DNA from: Sphingomonas sp. 67-36
GTDB taxonomy: Bacteria > Pseudomonadota > Alphaproteobacteria > Sphingomonadales > Sphingomonadaceae
Assembly: GCA_001897375.1 (NCBI GenBank)
Contig: MKSU01000015.1
Span: 62,001-126,000, forward strand
Length of the DNA: 64,000 nucleotides
Direction of reading: 5' to 3'
Shown: positions 9,594 through 18,443 of the stretch, piece by piece
Position numbering within the stretch: position 1 is the stretch's first letter
Layout: each line of letters opens with the position of its first letter
The notes under the pieces: model-generated
Databases searched by the model: none
Told to the model about the DNA's origin: nothing
Seen by the model: the letters and a program-made list of their open reading frames with translations, nothing else
Program-made: the position numbers and the translations under genes

Positions 9594-10987
9594 GTCACCT
9601 GCCCCCCGAGCGATTCGAGCAGTTCGAAGAAGGTCGGGAAGCTCGTCCTGACCGGCGCCGCATCGTCGATCGTCACGGGCGCGCGGGCGTGAAGCCCGGC
9701 GACCACCATGCTCATCGCGATGCGGTGATCGAGTTTCGAGGCGATGCGAGCGCCGCCGGGAATGGCGTCGCCACCCGTGCCGTGGATGGTCAGGCCGTCC
9801 TCATGCTCGGTCAGCGACACGCCGTTCGCCTCCAGCGCGGCCTTCATCACGGCGATGCGATCCGATTCCTTGACGCGCAGTTCCTCGGCCCCGCGCGCAA
9901 CGGTGGACCCGTCGGCGAAGGCGGCGGCGACGAACAGGGCGGGATATTCGTCGATCATCGACGGCGCGAGTTCCGGCGGCACCTCGATCCCGCTGAGCGC
10001 GGCGTGGCGGACATGAAGGTCCGCGACCGGCTCGCCGCCGACGATTCGCGGGTTCAACTCGGCGATGTCCGCGCCCATCAGCCGCAGCGCGGTGACGATG
10101 CCGCTACGCGTCGGGTTCATCCCGACATTCTCGACCACCAATTCGCTGCCCGGCACGATCGACGCGGCAACCAGCCAGAAAGCGGCGGAGGAGGGGTCGC
10201 CGGGGACGACGATCGATTGCGGCTTCAGTTCGGCCTCGCCGGTGATTGAGATGATCCGGCCTTCGGGTACCTCCTCGACGCTCAGCGCCGCGCCGAAGCC
10301 GGTGAGCATCCGCTCGCTATGGTCGCGTGTCGCGACCGGCTCGATCACGCGCGTCGTGCCCGGCGTATTGAGGCCGGCGAGCAGGATCGCCGACTTCACC
10401 TGCGCCGAGGCGACCGGTAGCGTATAGGCGATCGGCACCGCCGGGCAGAGACCGCGCACCATCAGCGGCAGGCGTCCGCCGGGGGAGGCGGTGAATTCCG
10501 CGCCCATCGTCGAGAGCGGGTCGATCACCCGCTTCATCGGCCGCGCCGAGAGCGAGGCGTCGCCGGTGAAGGTCGCGGTGATCGGGTGGCTCGCCACCAG
10601 CCCCATCAGCAGCCGGGTCGAGGTGCCGGAATTGCCCATGTCGAGCGCCGCCCGCGGCTGGAGCAGGCCGCCCACGCCGACTCCGTGGATGCGCCAGATG
10701 CCGTCCTCGCCGCGCGCGATGTCAGCGCCCATCGCCTGCTCACCGCCGCTGCTTGCGGCGGCGGACTCTTTGATAATTGTCGCGCCCATGGCGCGAAGGG
10801 CGGCGGCGGTGGCGAGTACGTCCTCGCCCTCCAGCAACCCCTCGACGCGGCTTTCGCCCACCGCCAGCGCGGACAGCATCAGCGCGCGGTGGCTGATCGA
10901 TTTGTCGCCCGGCACGCGGATTCTGCCCTTCAGGGCGGGGGCGGCGGCGACGGTGACGGGTTGGGCGGCAACATGGGTCATGCTCAA
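9584..10987 (-). CDS. aroA: 3-phosphoshikimate 1-carboxyvinyltransferase (EPSP synthase), class II-like
   Basis: A 467-residue EPSP synthase, sixth step of the shikimate pathway, joining shikimate-3-phosphate and phosphoenolpyruvate. All four motifs used to define class II enzymes are present: GDKS near residue 27, SAQVK, RDHSE and NPTR. The PEP-loop reads GNSGTS at residues 118-123, so Gly121 occupies the place of Ala100 in the CP4 enzyme and Gly96 in E. coli. Its stop overlaps the start of the hydrolase gene by 10 bases. It diverges from the TIGR02300 gene across 94 bases. MTHVAAQ, two codons in, is an alternative start. Confidence 0.95.
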   Translation of the reverse strand: MSMTHVAAQPVTVAAAPALKGRIRVPGDKSISHRALMLSALAVGESRVEGLLEGEDVLATAAALRAMGATIIKESAAASSGGEQAMGADIARGEDGIWRIHGVGVGGLLQPRAALDMGNSGTSTRLLMGLVASHPITATFTGDASLSARPMKRVIDPLSTMGAEFTASPGGRLPLMVRGLCPAVPIAYTLPVASAQVKSAILLAGLNTPGTTRVIEPVATRDHSERMLTGFGAALSVEEVPEGRIISITGEAELKPQSIVVPGDPSSAAFWLVAASIVPGSELVVENVGMNPTRSGIVTALRLMGADIAELNPRIVGGEPVADLHVRHAALSGIEVPPELAPSMIDEYPALFVAAAFADGSTVARGAEELRVKESDRIAVMKAALEANGVSLTEHEDGLTIHGTGGDAIPGGARIASKLDHRIAMSMVVAGLHARAPVTIDDAAPVRTSFPTFFELLESLGGQVTWN

Positions 10988-11081
10988 GCGGCCTTGCCAG
11001 CCGGGTTATGCTATGGCAAGGCGCCCGCCACTTCGCAGGGAATGGCCTGTTGAACCACCCATCCGAAAGGTTTTGCACGGC

Positions 11082-11402
11082 ATGATCAAGCCGGAATGGG
11101 GCACGAAGCGTACGTGCCCGAAATGCGCGACGCGTTTCTATGACCTCGAAAAGGACGACCCCGTCACCTGCATCAGCTGCGGCTATGCCTGGGAGCCGGA
11201 GCCGATCCTGAAATCCAAGCAGCCGCTTCCGTTCGAGGCGGCGAAGACAGACAAGGGCGAGGCCGACAGCGATCTGGCCGGCGACGACGACGTCGATATC
11301 GATACCGGCGAGGACGAGGAGCCCTCGGCCGACGACGAGGTGGATCTCGGCGGCGACGACGACCTCGGCGTCGAGACGTCGAGCGACGACGAAGAGAATT
11401 GA
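11082..11402 (+). CDS. TIGR02300 family protein (FYDLN acid domain)
   Basis: A 106-residue protein. The N-terminal half has two CxxC pairs (CPKC, CISC) that look like a zinc ribbon, together with the FYDLEKDDP segment that defines TIGR02300. The C-terminal half, from about residue 55, is almost entirely aspartate, glutamate and glycine and is likely disordered. The ATG at 11082 is chosen because the protein then begins at the conserved MIKPEWGTKRTCPKC; the much longer upstream frame is antisense to aroA. The function of the family is unknown. Confidence 0.9.
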   Translation: MIKPEWGTKRTCPKCATRFYDLEKDDPVTCISCGYAWEPEPILKSKQPLPFEAAKTDKGEADSDLAGDDDVDIDTGEDEEPSADDEVDLGGDDDLGVETSSDDEEN

Positions 11403-11410
11403 CGGATTCT

Positions 11411-11437
11411 GGCGAGCGGCGAAAACAGCCGCTTGCC
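11411..11437 (+). terminator. Hairpin after the TIGR02300 gene
   Basis: GGCGAGCGGC and GCCGCTTGCC form a 10-bp stem (one G-T pair) around a 7-base loop, 8 bases after the stop codon. No T run follows; a second GC-rich hairpin sits at 11447-11465 just before tRNA-Ala. Together they probably separate the gene from the tRNA unit. Confidence 0.5.
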
Positions 11438-11480
11438 AAGCCCGCGGCGCCCCGCTAGGGGGCGCTTCCCGGACGGAAAT

Positions 11481-11556
11481 GGGGCCGTAGCTCAGCTGGG
11501 AGAGCGTCGCAATGGCATTGCGAAGGTCAGGGGTTCGATCCCCCTCGGCTCCACCA
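11481..11556 (+). tRNA. tRNA-Ala (GGC)
   Basis: A 76-nt cloverleaf starting GGGGCCGTAGCTCAG with anticodon GGC in the loop between GCAAT-type stem arms, T arm GGTTCGATCC, and encoded CCA at 11554-11556. It ends about 56 bases before the stop of the convergent Lrp-family gene. Confidence 0.95.
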
Positions 11557-11612
11557 TCCTCTTCCTCAATACATTGATTTCGCGATAGTTCGCGGGGCTG
11601 CCATGCGCGGCC

Positions 11613-12086
11613 CTACATCGTTGTGTCGCGGATCGTCTCCATCGCCACGAAGGTCGATGTGCTCGCCACATGCGGCAGGCTGGAGATGCGCTCGCCCAGC
11701 ACGATGCGATAGCGGCGGATATCGGCGGTGCGCACCTTGAGCAGGAAATCGAAGCTGCTCGCGATCATGTGGCATTCCTCGACCTCCGGAATCTTCAGCA
11801 CCGCGCGACGGAATTCGTCCAGCGCGGTTTCGCGCGTGTCGGACAGCTTCACTTCGGCGAAGGCGACATGGTCCAGCCCGAGCTTGGCCGGATCGATCAC
11901 CGCGCGGAAGCCGCGGATATAGCCTTCGTCGATCAGCCGCCGGAGCCGCACCTGGCACGGCGTCTTGGACAGGCCGACCCGCCGCGCCAGTTCCGTCACC
12001 GACATGCGCCCGTCCTCGCGCAGCGCGCCGATGATGCGGCTGTCGAAGACGTCGATTTCACCATGAAGCGTCATTTTGCCGTTCAT
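11613..12086 (-). CDS. putR: Lrp/AsnC family regulator, probable PutR
   Basis: A 157-residue Lrp/AsnC-type regulator: N-terminal winged helix-turn-helix (LAREVGL-like stretch ELARRVGLSKTPCQVRLRRL near residues 32-51) and a C-terminal RAM domain for ligand binding and oligomerisation. It diverges from putA across 94 bases. In Agrobacterium, Rhodobacter and related bacteria, a divergent Lrp-type gene (PutR) activates putA in response to proline, so that role is inferred from position. The putA product here has no DNA-binding domain of its own, which fits. MTLHGEIDVFD, four codons in, is an alternative start. Confidence 0.85.
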   Translation of the reverse strand: MNGKMTLHGEIDVFDSRIIGALREDGRMSVTELARRVGLSKTPCQVRLRRLIDEGYIRGFRAVIDPAKLGLDHVAFAEVKLSDTRETALDEFRRAVLKIPEVEECHMIASSFDFLLKVRTADIRRYRIVLGERISSLPHVASTSTFVAMETIRDTTM

Positions 12087-12092
12087 ATCGCC

Positions 12093-12125
12093 TGACCATA
12101 TACTAAAATGAAGTCCGTTCGGTCA
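12093..12125. promoter_or_regulatory. Candidate Lrp/PutR site in the putR-putA intergenic region
   Basis: TGACC at 12093 and GGTCA at 12121 form an inverted pair inside an AT-rich stretch of the 94-base divergent spacer, and a further GGTC lies at 12142. Lrp-type regulators bind such degenerate inverted sites in arrays. The match is short and could be chance. Confidence 0.3.
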
Positions 12126-12180
12126 TATTATGGCTGATGATCGGTCGGATTGCCACGATCGACTCTGCTAATGGCGCGAG

Positions 12181-15100
12181 ATGACCGACGCGCTCGCACC
12201 ACTATTCTCCGATTTCGCCCCGCCGATCCGCCCGCAGACGCCGTTGCGGCAGGCGATCACCGCCGCCTATCGCCGGCCCGAGCCGGAATGCGTCGCCGCG
12301 CTGCTGGACGAGGCGACGTCGCCGGAGTCGATCCGCAGCGCCGCCGCCGCGACGGCGACCGCGCTCATCACCGCGCTGCGCGCCAAGCACAAGGGCAGCG
12401 GCGTGGAAGGCCTGGTCCACGAATATGCGCTGTCGAGCCAGGAGGGCGTGGCGCTGATGTGCCTCGCGGAGGCGCTGCTGCGCATCCCCGACGATGCGAC
12501 GCGCGACGCGCTGATCCGCGACAAGATCGCCGGCGGCGACTGGCGCGCGCATCTCGGCGACGGGCGCTCGCTGTTCGTCAACGCCGCGACCTGGGGGCTG
12601 GTCGTCACCGGCAAGCTGACCAGCAGCGTCAACGACAGCGGGCTGGGCGCGGCGCTCACCCGGCTGATCGCGCGCGCGGGCGAGCCGGTGATCCGGCGCG
12701 GCGTCGACATGGCGATGCGCATGATGGGCGAGCAGTTCGTCACCGGCGAGACGATCGAGCAGGCGGTGAAGCGCGCGCGCGAGCTTGAGGCGCGCGGCTT
12801 CCAGTACAGCTACGACATGCTGGGCGAGGCGGCGACCACGGCGGCCGATGCCGAGCGTTACTATCGCGATTACGAGGAGGCGATCCGCGCGATCGGCAAG
12901 GCCTCGGCGGGGCGCGGCGTCTATGGCGGGCCGGGCATCTCGATCAAGCTCTCCGCGCTGCATCCGCGCTACGCGCGGTCGCAGGCGGATCGCGTGATGG
13001 GCGAGTTGCTGCCGCGCGTGAAGGCGCTGGCGGTGATCGCCAGGGGTTACGACATCGGCTTCAATATCGACGCGGAGGAAGCCGACCGGCTGGAGCTGTC
13101 GCTCGACCTGCTCGAAAGCCTCGCGCTCGACCCGGATCTCGCCGGCTGGAACGGCCTCGGCTTCGTCGTGCAGGCTTATGGCAAGCGCTGTCCGTTCGCG
13201 ATCGACTGGATCGTCGATCTGGCGAAGCGCGCCAACCGGCGGATCATGGTGCGGCTGGTCAAGGGCGCCTATTGGGATGCCGAGATCAAGCGCGCGCAGG
13301 TCGACGGGCTGGCCGATTTCCCGGTCTACACGCGCAAGATCCACACCGACGTCGCTTATATCGCCTGCGCGCGGAAGCTGCTGGCGGCGACCGATCACGT
13401 CTTCCCGCAATTCGCGACGCACAATGCGCAGACGCTGGCGACGATCTATCACATGGCCGGGCCGGATTTCGCGATCGGCCGCTACGAGTTCCAGTGCCTG
13501 CACGGCATGGGTGAGCCGCTGTATGACGAGGTGGTCGGCAAGGACAAGCTGGACCGCCCCTGCCGCATCTATGCGCCGGTCGGCACGCATGAGACGTTGC
13601 TCGCCTATCTCGTCCGGCGGCTGCTGGAGAATGGCGCCAATTCCTCGTTCGTGAACCGCATCGCCGACCCGGAAGTGTCGATCGCGGAGCTGGTCGCCGA
13701 TCCGGTCGAGCAGGTGGCGGCGATGCCGGTGGTCGGGCAGAAGCATCCGCAGATCGCGCTTCCCCGCGAATTATATGGCACGCGGGCCAATTCCGCCGGG
13801 CTGGACCTGAGCGATGAAAGCACGCTCGCCGCGCTGGGCGAGACGATGCGCGCGGGCGCGACCGACGCATGGCGCGCCGTGCCGGCGGACGGGCAGGGCG
13901 CGGCGCGGCCGGTGCTCAATCCCGCCGATCATCGCGATCGTGTCGGCACGGTGGTCGAGGCGTCGGCGGAGCAGGCGCGCGCCGCGGCGGCGCGGGCGCT
14001 GGCGGCGGCTCCGGCATGGGCGGCGGTGCCGCCGGCCGATCGCGCCGCCCGTCTCGATCGCGCGGCGGCGATCATGCAGGAGCGGATGCCGGCGCTGCTC
14101 GGGCTGATCGTGCGCGAGGCCGGCAAGTCGCTGCCCAATGCCATCGGGGAGGTGCGCGAGGCGATCGACTTCCTGCATTATTATGCCGATCAGGCGCGGC
14201 GCACGCTCGGGCCGGCGCATGGCGCGCTGGGGCCGGTGACGTGCATCAGCCCGTGGAACTTCCCGCTGGCGATCTTCACCGGGCAGGTGGCGGCGGCATT
14301 GGTCGCGGGCAATCCGGTACTGGCCAAGCCGGCCGAGGAAACCCCGCTGATCGCCGCGCAGGGCGTCGCGATCCTGCATGAGGCGGGCGTGCCGGCGGAC
14401 GTGCTGCAACTGCTGCCCGGCGACGGCGCGATCGGCGCTGCGCTGGTCGCCGCGCCGGAGACGGCGGCGGTGATGTTCACCGGATCGACCGAGGTGGCGC
14501 GGCTGATCCAGCGCGAGCTGGCGACGCGCCTCTCCGCCGATGGCGCGCCGATCCCGCTGATCGCGGAGACCGGCGGCCAGAATGCGATGATCGTCGATTC
14601 CTCCGCGCTCGCCGAGCAGGTGGTGGCGGACGTGATCGCCTCCGCCTTCGACAGCGCGGGGCAGCGTTGCTCTGCGCTGCGCATCCTGTGCTTGCAGGAG
14701 GATATCGCCGACCGCACGCTCGACATGATCAAGGGCGCGCTGCACGAATTGTCGATCGGGCGGACCGATCGGCTGGCGGTCGATATCGGCCCGGTCATCA
14801 CCGCCGAAGCCCAGGCGAATATTGCGAAGCATATCGATCGGATGCGCGGCCTCGGCCGCCCGGTGGAGCAGATCGGGCTGGCGGGGGAAACCGCGCACGG
14901 CACCTTCGTGCCGCCGACGATCATCGAGCTTGACGATATCGCCGACCTGACGCGCGAGGTGTTCGGCCCGGTGCTGCACGTCGTGCGCTTCCGCCGCGCG
15001 GGGCTGGACCGGCTGATCGATGCGATCAACGCCACCGGCTACGGCCTCACCTTCGGCCTGCATACGCGCCTCGACGAGACGATCGCGCATGTCACGGCGC

Positions 15101-15801
15101 GGGTGAAGGTCGGCAACATCTACATCAACCGCAACGTGATCGGCGCGGTGGTGGGCGTGCAGCCGTTCGGCGGGCGCGGGCTTTCCGGCACCGGGCCGAA
15201 GGCGGGCGGGCCGCTCTATCTCGGCCGGCTGGTGACGGGCGGGCCGGTGCCGCCGCAGCTTTCCTCGAACAGCGCCGATCCGGCCGCGCGCGACCTCGCG
15301 CTGTGGCTGGAGGAAACGGGCGACGGCGCGGCGGCGGCGCGGGTGCGCGAGGCGATCAGCGCCTCGCTGCTCGGCGGCGAGGTGGAGCTGCCGGGGCCGG
15401 TGGGCGAGCGCAACCTTTACGTGCTCCATCCGCGCGGGCGGGTGCTGCTGCTGCCGGAAACGCGCGAGGGGTTGATCGCGCAGCTTGGCGCGGCGCTGGC
15501 CGGGGGCAATGAAGTGGTGGTCGCCGGCGATGCGACGCTGCTCCCGGAACTGCCGGCGTCGGTGGCGCGACGTGTCTCCCGCGTGGCGGACTGGACGCAG
15601 GCCGGGCCGTTCGCCGGCGCGCTGATAGAGGGTGAGCCGGCGCAGGTGCGCGAGGCACTGGCCGGGCTGGCCGCGCTGCCGGGGCCGATCGCGCTGCCGC
15701 AGGCCGGCAGCTACCGGCTCGACTGGCTGGTGGAGGAGGTGTCCACCTCGATCAACACCACCGCGGCGGGGGGGAATGCGAGCCTGATGGCGATGGTCTG
15801 A
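12181..15801 (+). CDS. putA: Bifunctional proline dehydrogenase / L-glutamate-gamma-semialdehyde dehydrogenase PutA
   Basis: A 1206-residue enzyme that oxidises proline to pyrroline-5-carboxylate (FAD, electrons to quinone) and then to glutamate (NAD). The proline dehydrogenase barrel occupies roughly residues 150-480 (GPGISIKLSALHPRY, RLVKGAYWD, ATHNAQTL). The aldehyde dehydrogenase domain follows, with catalytic Glu796 in AETGGQ and Cys830 in SAGQRCSALR. A short C-terminal domain closes the chain. There is no N-terminal ribbon-helix-helix domain, so it is not the self-regulating trifunctional type; the adjacent Lrp-type gene probably controls it. Length fits long type-A PutA proteins. Confidence 0.96.
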   Translation: MTDALAPLFSDFAPPIRPQTPLRQAITAAYRRPEPECVAALLDEATSPESIRSAAAATATALITALRAKHKGSGVEGLVHEYALSSQEGVALMCLAEALLRIPDDATRDALIRDKIAGGDWRAHLGDGRSLFVNAATWGLVVTGKLTSSVNDSGLGAALTRLIARAGEPVIRRGVDMAMRMMGEQFVTGETIEQAVKRARELEARGFQYSYDMLGEAATTAADAERYYRDYEEAIRAIGKASAGRGVYGGPGISIKLSALHPRYARSQADRVMGELLPRVKALAVIARGYDIGFNIDAEEADRLELSLDLLESLALDPDLAGWNGLGFVVQAYGKRCPFAIDWIVDLAKRANRRIMVRLVKGAYWDAEIKRAQVDGLADFPVYTRKIHTDVAYIACARKLLAATDHVFPQFATHNAQTLATIYHMAGPDFAIGRYEFQCLHGMGEPLYDEVVGKDKLDRPCRIYAPVGTHETLLAYLVRRLLENGANSSFVNRIADPEVSIAELVADPVEQVAAMPVVGQKHPQIALPRELYGTRANSAGLDLSDESTLAALGETMRAGATDAWRAVPADGQGAARPVLNPADHRDRVGTVVEASAEQARAAAARALAAAPAWAAVPPADRAARLDRAAAIMQERMPALLGLIVREAGKSLPNAIGEVREAIDFLHYYADQARRTLGPAHGALGPVTCISPWNFPLAIFTGQVAAALVAGNPVLAKPAEETPLIAAQGVAILHEAGVPADVLQLLPGDGAIGAALVAAPETAAVMFTGSTEVARLIQRELATRLSADGAPIPLIAETGGQNAMIVDSSALAEQVVADVIASAFDSAGQRCSALRILCLQEDIADRTLDMIKGALHELSIGRTDRLAVDIGPVITAEAQANIAKHIDRMRGLGRPVEQIGLAGETAHGTFVPPTIIELDDIADLTREVFGPVLHVVRFRRAGLDRLIDAINATGYGLTFGLHTRLDETIAHVTARVKVGNIYINRNVIGAVVGVQPFGGRGLSGTGPKAGGPLYLGRLVTGGPVPPQLSSNSADPAARDLALWLEETGDGAAAARVREAISASLLGGEVELPGPVGERNLYVLHPRGRVLLLPETREGLIAQLGAALAGGNEVVVAGDATLLPELPASVARRVSRVADWTQAGPFAGALIEGEPAQVREALAGLAALPGPIALPQAGSYRLDWLVEEVSTSINTTAAGGNASLMAMV

Positions 15802-16012
15802 CACGATTCACGCGTGGTTCAGGCCGTCCGGTTCCATCGATTAGCCTCATGATATAACGACTCAACGCAGCTTCGGCCCGACCCGACGCTTAGGATGGTC
15901 GCTTCTATTGCGTATTTTAACCGCCCGGAGCCAGAAAGCGTCGTCCGGGGCGCGGGGGTGCGATCCAGACAGATAGACAAGTAACGCCGGGTCGCTCGGC
16001 GGTAGTGGTTCC

Positions 16013-16756
16013 ATGCACGCTCGTCGGGGTCTGATGTCGCACATTTCTCTTACGCAGCTCGTCCGGGTCGCTTCGATCGCCGCCGCCTCGCTGGCGCTCG
16101 CCGGGGTCGGCACCGCCGCCAACGCCGCGCCGGAAGAGGGGCAGAAGCCCGCCGTCGGCGGCCCGCTACTCGCTGCGAGCAGCGCGGACGCCGCCGCCGA
16201 GCTGACTGGCGAGGCGCAGTTCCGCTCGCTGTTCATGACATGGAAGAAGATGGACCGGATGGAGCAGGGGGTGATCTCCATTCCCTCCGTGCAGCCGGTG
16301 CAGCACCTCAACTTCTCCAGCAATTTCGGCGTCCGCAGCGACCCCTTCCGGGGCACCGCCGCGATGCACGCGGGCGTGGACATCCCCGGCCCGGTCGGCA
16401 CCCCGATCTACGCCACGGCTGACGGCATCGTCAGCCACGCCGATCGCCTCGGCGGCTACGGCAACATGGTGGAGATCAACCATGGCAAGGGCATCGCGAC
16501 CCGCTATGGCCACCTTTCCAAGATTCTGGTCGCTGACAATATGCGCGTGAAGCGCGGGCAGCTGATCGCGCTGATGGGCTCGACGGGTCGCTCCACCGGG
16601 CCGCACCTCCATTACGAGGTGCGCATCGACGGACACGCGGTGAACCCCGTGCCGTTCCTCACCACCGCCGACTATCTGCTTGCCGCGCAGGACAGATCGG
16701 TGAAGCAGATTCCAGTCGTGACCAACGGCCCGGCGCCGCTGGATACCATGGACTGA
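16013..16756 (+). CDS. M23 family metallopeptidase (LytM-type)
   Basis: A 247-residue exported protein with a hydrophobic N-terminal segment ending near NAA at residue 38. The peptidase M23 domain has the zinc ligands H119 and D123 (MHAGVDIPGP) and H200 (GPHLHYE), plus catalytic H167 and H198, so it should be active as a peptidoglycan cross-link endopeptidase in the periplasm. It converges on an AmpG-like permease gene. The 211-base spacer after putA (15802-16012) shows no gene. MSHISLTQ at residue 8 is an equally likely start. Confidence 0.88.
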   Translation: MHARRGLMSHISLTQLVRVASIAAASLALAGVGTAANAAPEEGQKPAVGGPLLAASSADAAAELTGEAQFRSLFMTWKKMDRMEQGVISIPSVQPVQHLNFSSNFGVRSDPFRGTAAMHAGVDIPGPVGTPIYATADGIVSHADRLGGYGNMVEINHGKGIATRYGHLSKILVADNMRVKRGQLIALMGSTGRSTGPHLHYEVRIDGHAVNPVPFLTTADYLLAAQDRSVKQIPVVTNGPAPLDTMD

Positions 16757-16809
16757 GGTCCGCGCGAGCGGCTTGATGGTCGCCCGGTTTTCCGATTTTC
16801 TGACGATTG

Positions 16810-16839
16810 AGCCGGCTGCGTGCATCCACGCTGCCGGCT
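16810..16839. terminator. Bidirectional hairpin between the M23 peptidase and ampG-like genes
   Basis: AGCCGGC-T-GCGTG and CACGC-T-GCCGGCT form a 13-bp stem with one mismatch around the loop CATC. It sits between two convergent genes, 54 bases after the peptidase stop and 14 bases beyond the stop of the AmpG-like gene, and could end both transcripts. Confidence 0.65.
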
Positions 16840-16852
16840 TTGTCCCGTTCGC

Positions 16853-18184
16853 CTAAATCCCTTCTTCCTCCCGCACATCGCCTTCGCCGATCGTGCCCGC
16901 GCTACCGATCGAGCGGTCGATCATGCCGGTGTGGCTCATCCACCAGAACAACAGAACGCCGGGCAGCGCGATGACGGTGGTGAGCAGGTAGAAGTTCACA
17001 TAGCCCATCGCCTCGATCAGCGCGCCCGCCGTGGTGCCGGTGACGATCCGGCCGAGGATGCTCGCGGCGGCGGAGATCAGCGCATATTGCGCCGCCGTGA
17101 AGCGCAGGTCGCACAGCGCGGAGAAATAGGCGACCACCGCCACGCCGCCGAAGCCGCTGGCGAAATTCTCGAACCCGATCGCGCCCGCCATGCCGGCGTT
17201 CGAATGACCGGCGGCGGCGAGGCCGGCGAAGCTGAGGTTGGACACCATCATCAGGATCAGCGCGAGCAGCACCGAACGCTTCATCCCCATCCGCGCGTAG
17301 AGGATGCCGCCGACGAATATCCCGACCAGATAGGCCCAGAAGCCGAGGCCCACGTCATAGAAGGCGATCTCGTCATTGCTGAACCCGAGATCATCGAACA
17401 GCAGGCGGAAGGTGAGGTTGGCGAGCGTATCGCCGATCTTGTGGATCAGGATGAAGGCGAGGATCACCACCGCGCCGGGCCGCGTGAAGAACTGCACGAA
17501 CGGCCGCCAGATCGCGTCGAGCGCGGTGGACGCGCCCTTGCGCTCGATCGGATCGCGCCGCCGCTCCGGCTCGCCGACGACCAGCGCGGCGAGCATCGCG
17601 GGCAGCGCAAAGCAGGCGCAGGCGAGATAGGCGAGGTGCCACCCGCCGCGCGCCGCGATCACCAGCGCCAACGCGCCGGCGCCGGCCGACCCGATCCGCC
17701 AGCCGTACTGGCTCATCCCCGCGCCGACGCCGAGCTGGCGCGGCTCCAATATCTCGATGCGATAGGCGTCGATCACGATGTCGAAGGTCGCGCCCGCCGC
17801 GCCGACGAGGATCGCGGCCAGCGCGGTCCGCGCGATATCCGCCTGCGGATCGACCAGGGCGAGATTGACGACCGCCGCGATCACCAGCACCCCCGCGACG
17901 AGCAGCCACGACACGCGCTGCCCCAGCCCGCCGATCACGGGCAGCCGCACGCCATCGACGATCCATGCCCACAGGAATTTCAGATTATAGACGAGGAAGG
18001 CGAGGCTGAACGCCGTTACCGTCTTCTTGTCGATGCCGCTCTGCGCCAGCCGCGTGGTGAGCGTCGCGCCGATCATCGCATAGGGGAAGCCGGAGGAGAT
18101 GCCGAGCGCGAGCGCGGCGAGCGGGGCTTTCTCGATATAGGGCTTCACGCCATCGACCCATGTGCGCTCGACGCCTATATTCAT
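16853..18184 (-). CDS. AmpG-like MFS permease (muropeptide transporter family)
   Basis: A 443-residue integral membrane protein with about 12 hydrophobic segments. It starts near WVDGVKPYIEKAPLAALALGISSGFPYAMIG, and the LxLGFSSGxPY pattern is the hallmark of the AmpG/SLC33-type major facilitator subgroup. AmpG imports GlcNAc-anhydroMurNAc peptides for cell-wall recycling. The facing M23 endopeptidase gene supports a cell-wall theme, but substrate is inferred. The start is set at MNIGVERTWVDG; an upstream ATG would add 12 charged residues. Confidence 0.82.
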   Translation of the reverse strand: MNIGVERTWVDGVKPYIEKAPLAALALGISSGFPYAMIGATLTTRLAQSGIDKKTVTAFSLAFLVYNLKFLWAWIVDGVRLPVIGGLGQRVSWLLVAGVLVIAAVVNLALVDPQADIARTALAAILVGAAGATFDIVIDAYRIEILEPRQLGVGAGMSQYGWRIGSAGAGALALVIAARGGWHLAYLACACFALPAMLAALVVGEPERRRDPIERKGASTALDAIWRPFVQFFTRPGAVVILAFILIHKIGDTLANLTFRLLFDDLGFSNDEIAFYDVGLGFWAYLVGIFVGGILYARMGMKRSVLLALILMMVSNLSFAGLAAAGHSNAGMAGAIGFENFASGFGGVAVVAYFSALCDLRFTAAQYALISAAASILGRIVTGTTAGALIEAMGYVNFYLLTTVIALPGVLLFWWMSHTGMIDRSIGSAGTIGEGDVREEEGI

Positions 18185-18222
18185 TGCCGACCTTGCTCCC
18201 CGCATCCGCTTCCGCGACACTA

Positions 18223-18415
18223 GGGTCCAAACTCACTCAGGACAACGCCGTGACGGAGCGGATTTTGGCGTCAGGCAAGGAGCAAGGAGGGAGCGATGCA
18301 ATTGCATCGTGACCGACGCGCGACGGGGTCCCCGCAAAGTACTACTTTGCGGGGACCACCTTGCCAGCGGGCTTCTCCGGGCGATCAGGACGTTGTCCTG
18401 AGCGAGTTTGGACCC
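18223..18415. mobile_element. 193-bp MITE-like element with 25-bp terminal inverted repeats
   Basis: The ends GGGTCCAAACTC-A-CTCAGGACAACG (18223-18247) and its reverse complement (18391-18415) match at 24 of 25 bases. Inside lie a 16-nt perfect palindrome, CGATGCAATTGCATCG (18294-18309), and a 31-nt perfect palindrome (18327-18357) with arms GGTCCCCGCAAAGTA and TACTTTGCGGGGACC around one C. There is no open reading frame of note and no clear target-site duplication. It fills the spacer between the AmpG-like gene and the Rieske oxygenase gene. Non-autonomous element or large REP-like repeat is the best reading. Confidence 0.7.
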
Positions 18416-18443
18416 CAAGCGGGAAAAGATCGAGAGGACAGCC

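Noticed and set aside
10491-11081. Extension of the TIGR02300 protein upstream to 10491
   Set aside because: The added part is antisense to aroA and Ser/Arg-rich, and the conserved protein starts at MIKPEWGTK.
13771-15804. 677-residue minus-strand frame opposite putA
   Set aside because: The plus-strand PutA aldehyde dehydrogenase domain is complete with catalytic residues; the antisense product has no recognisable motif.
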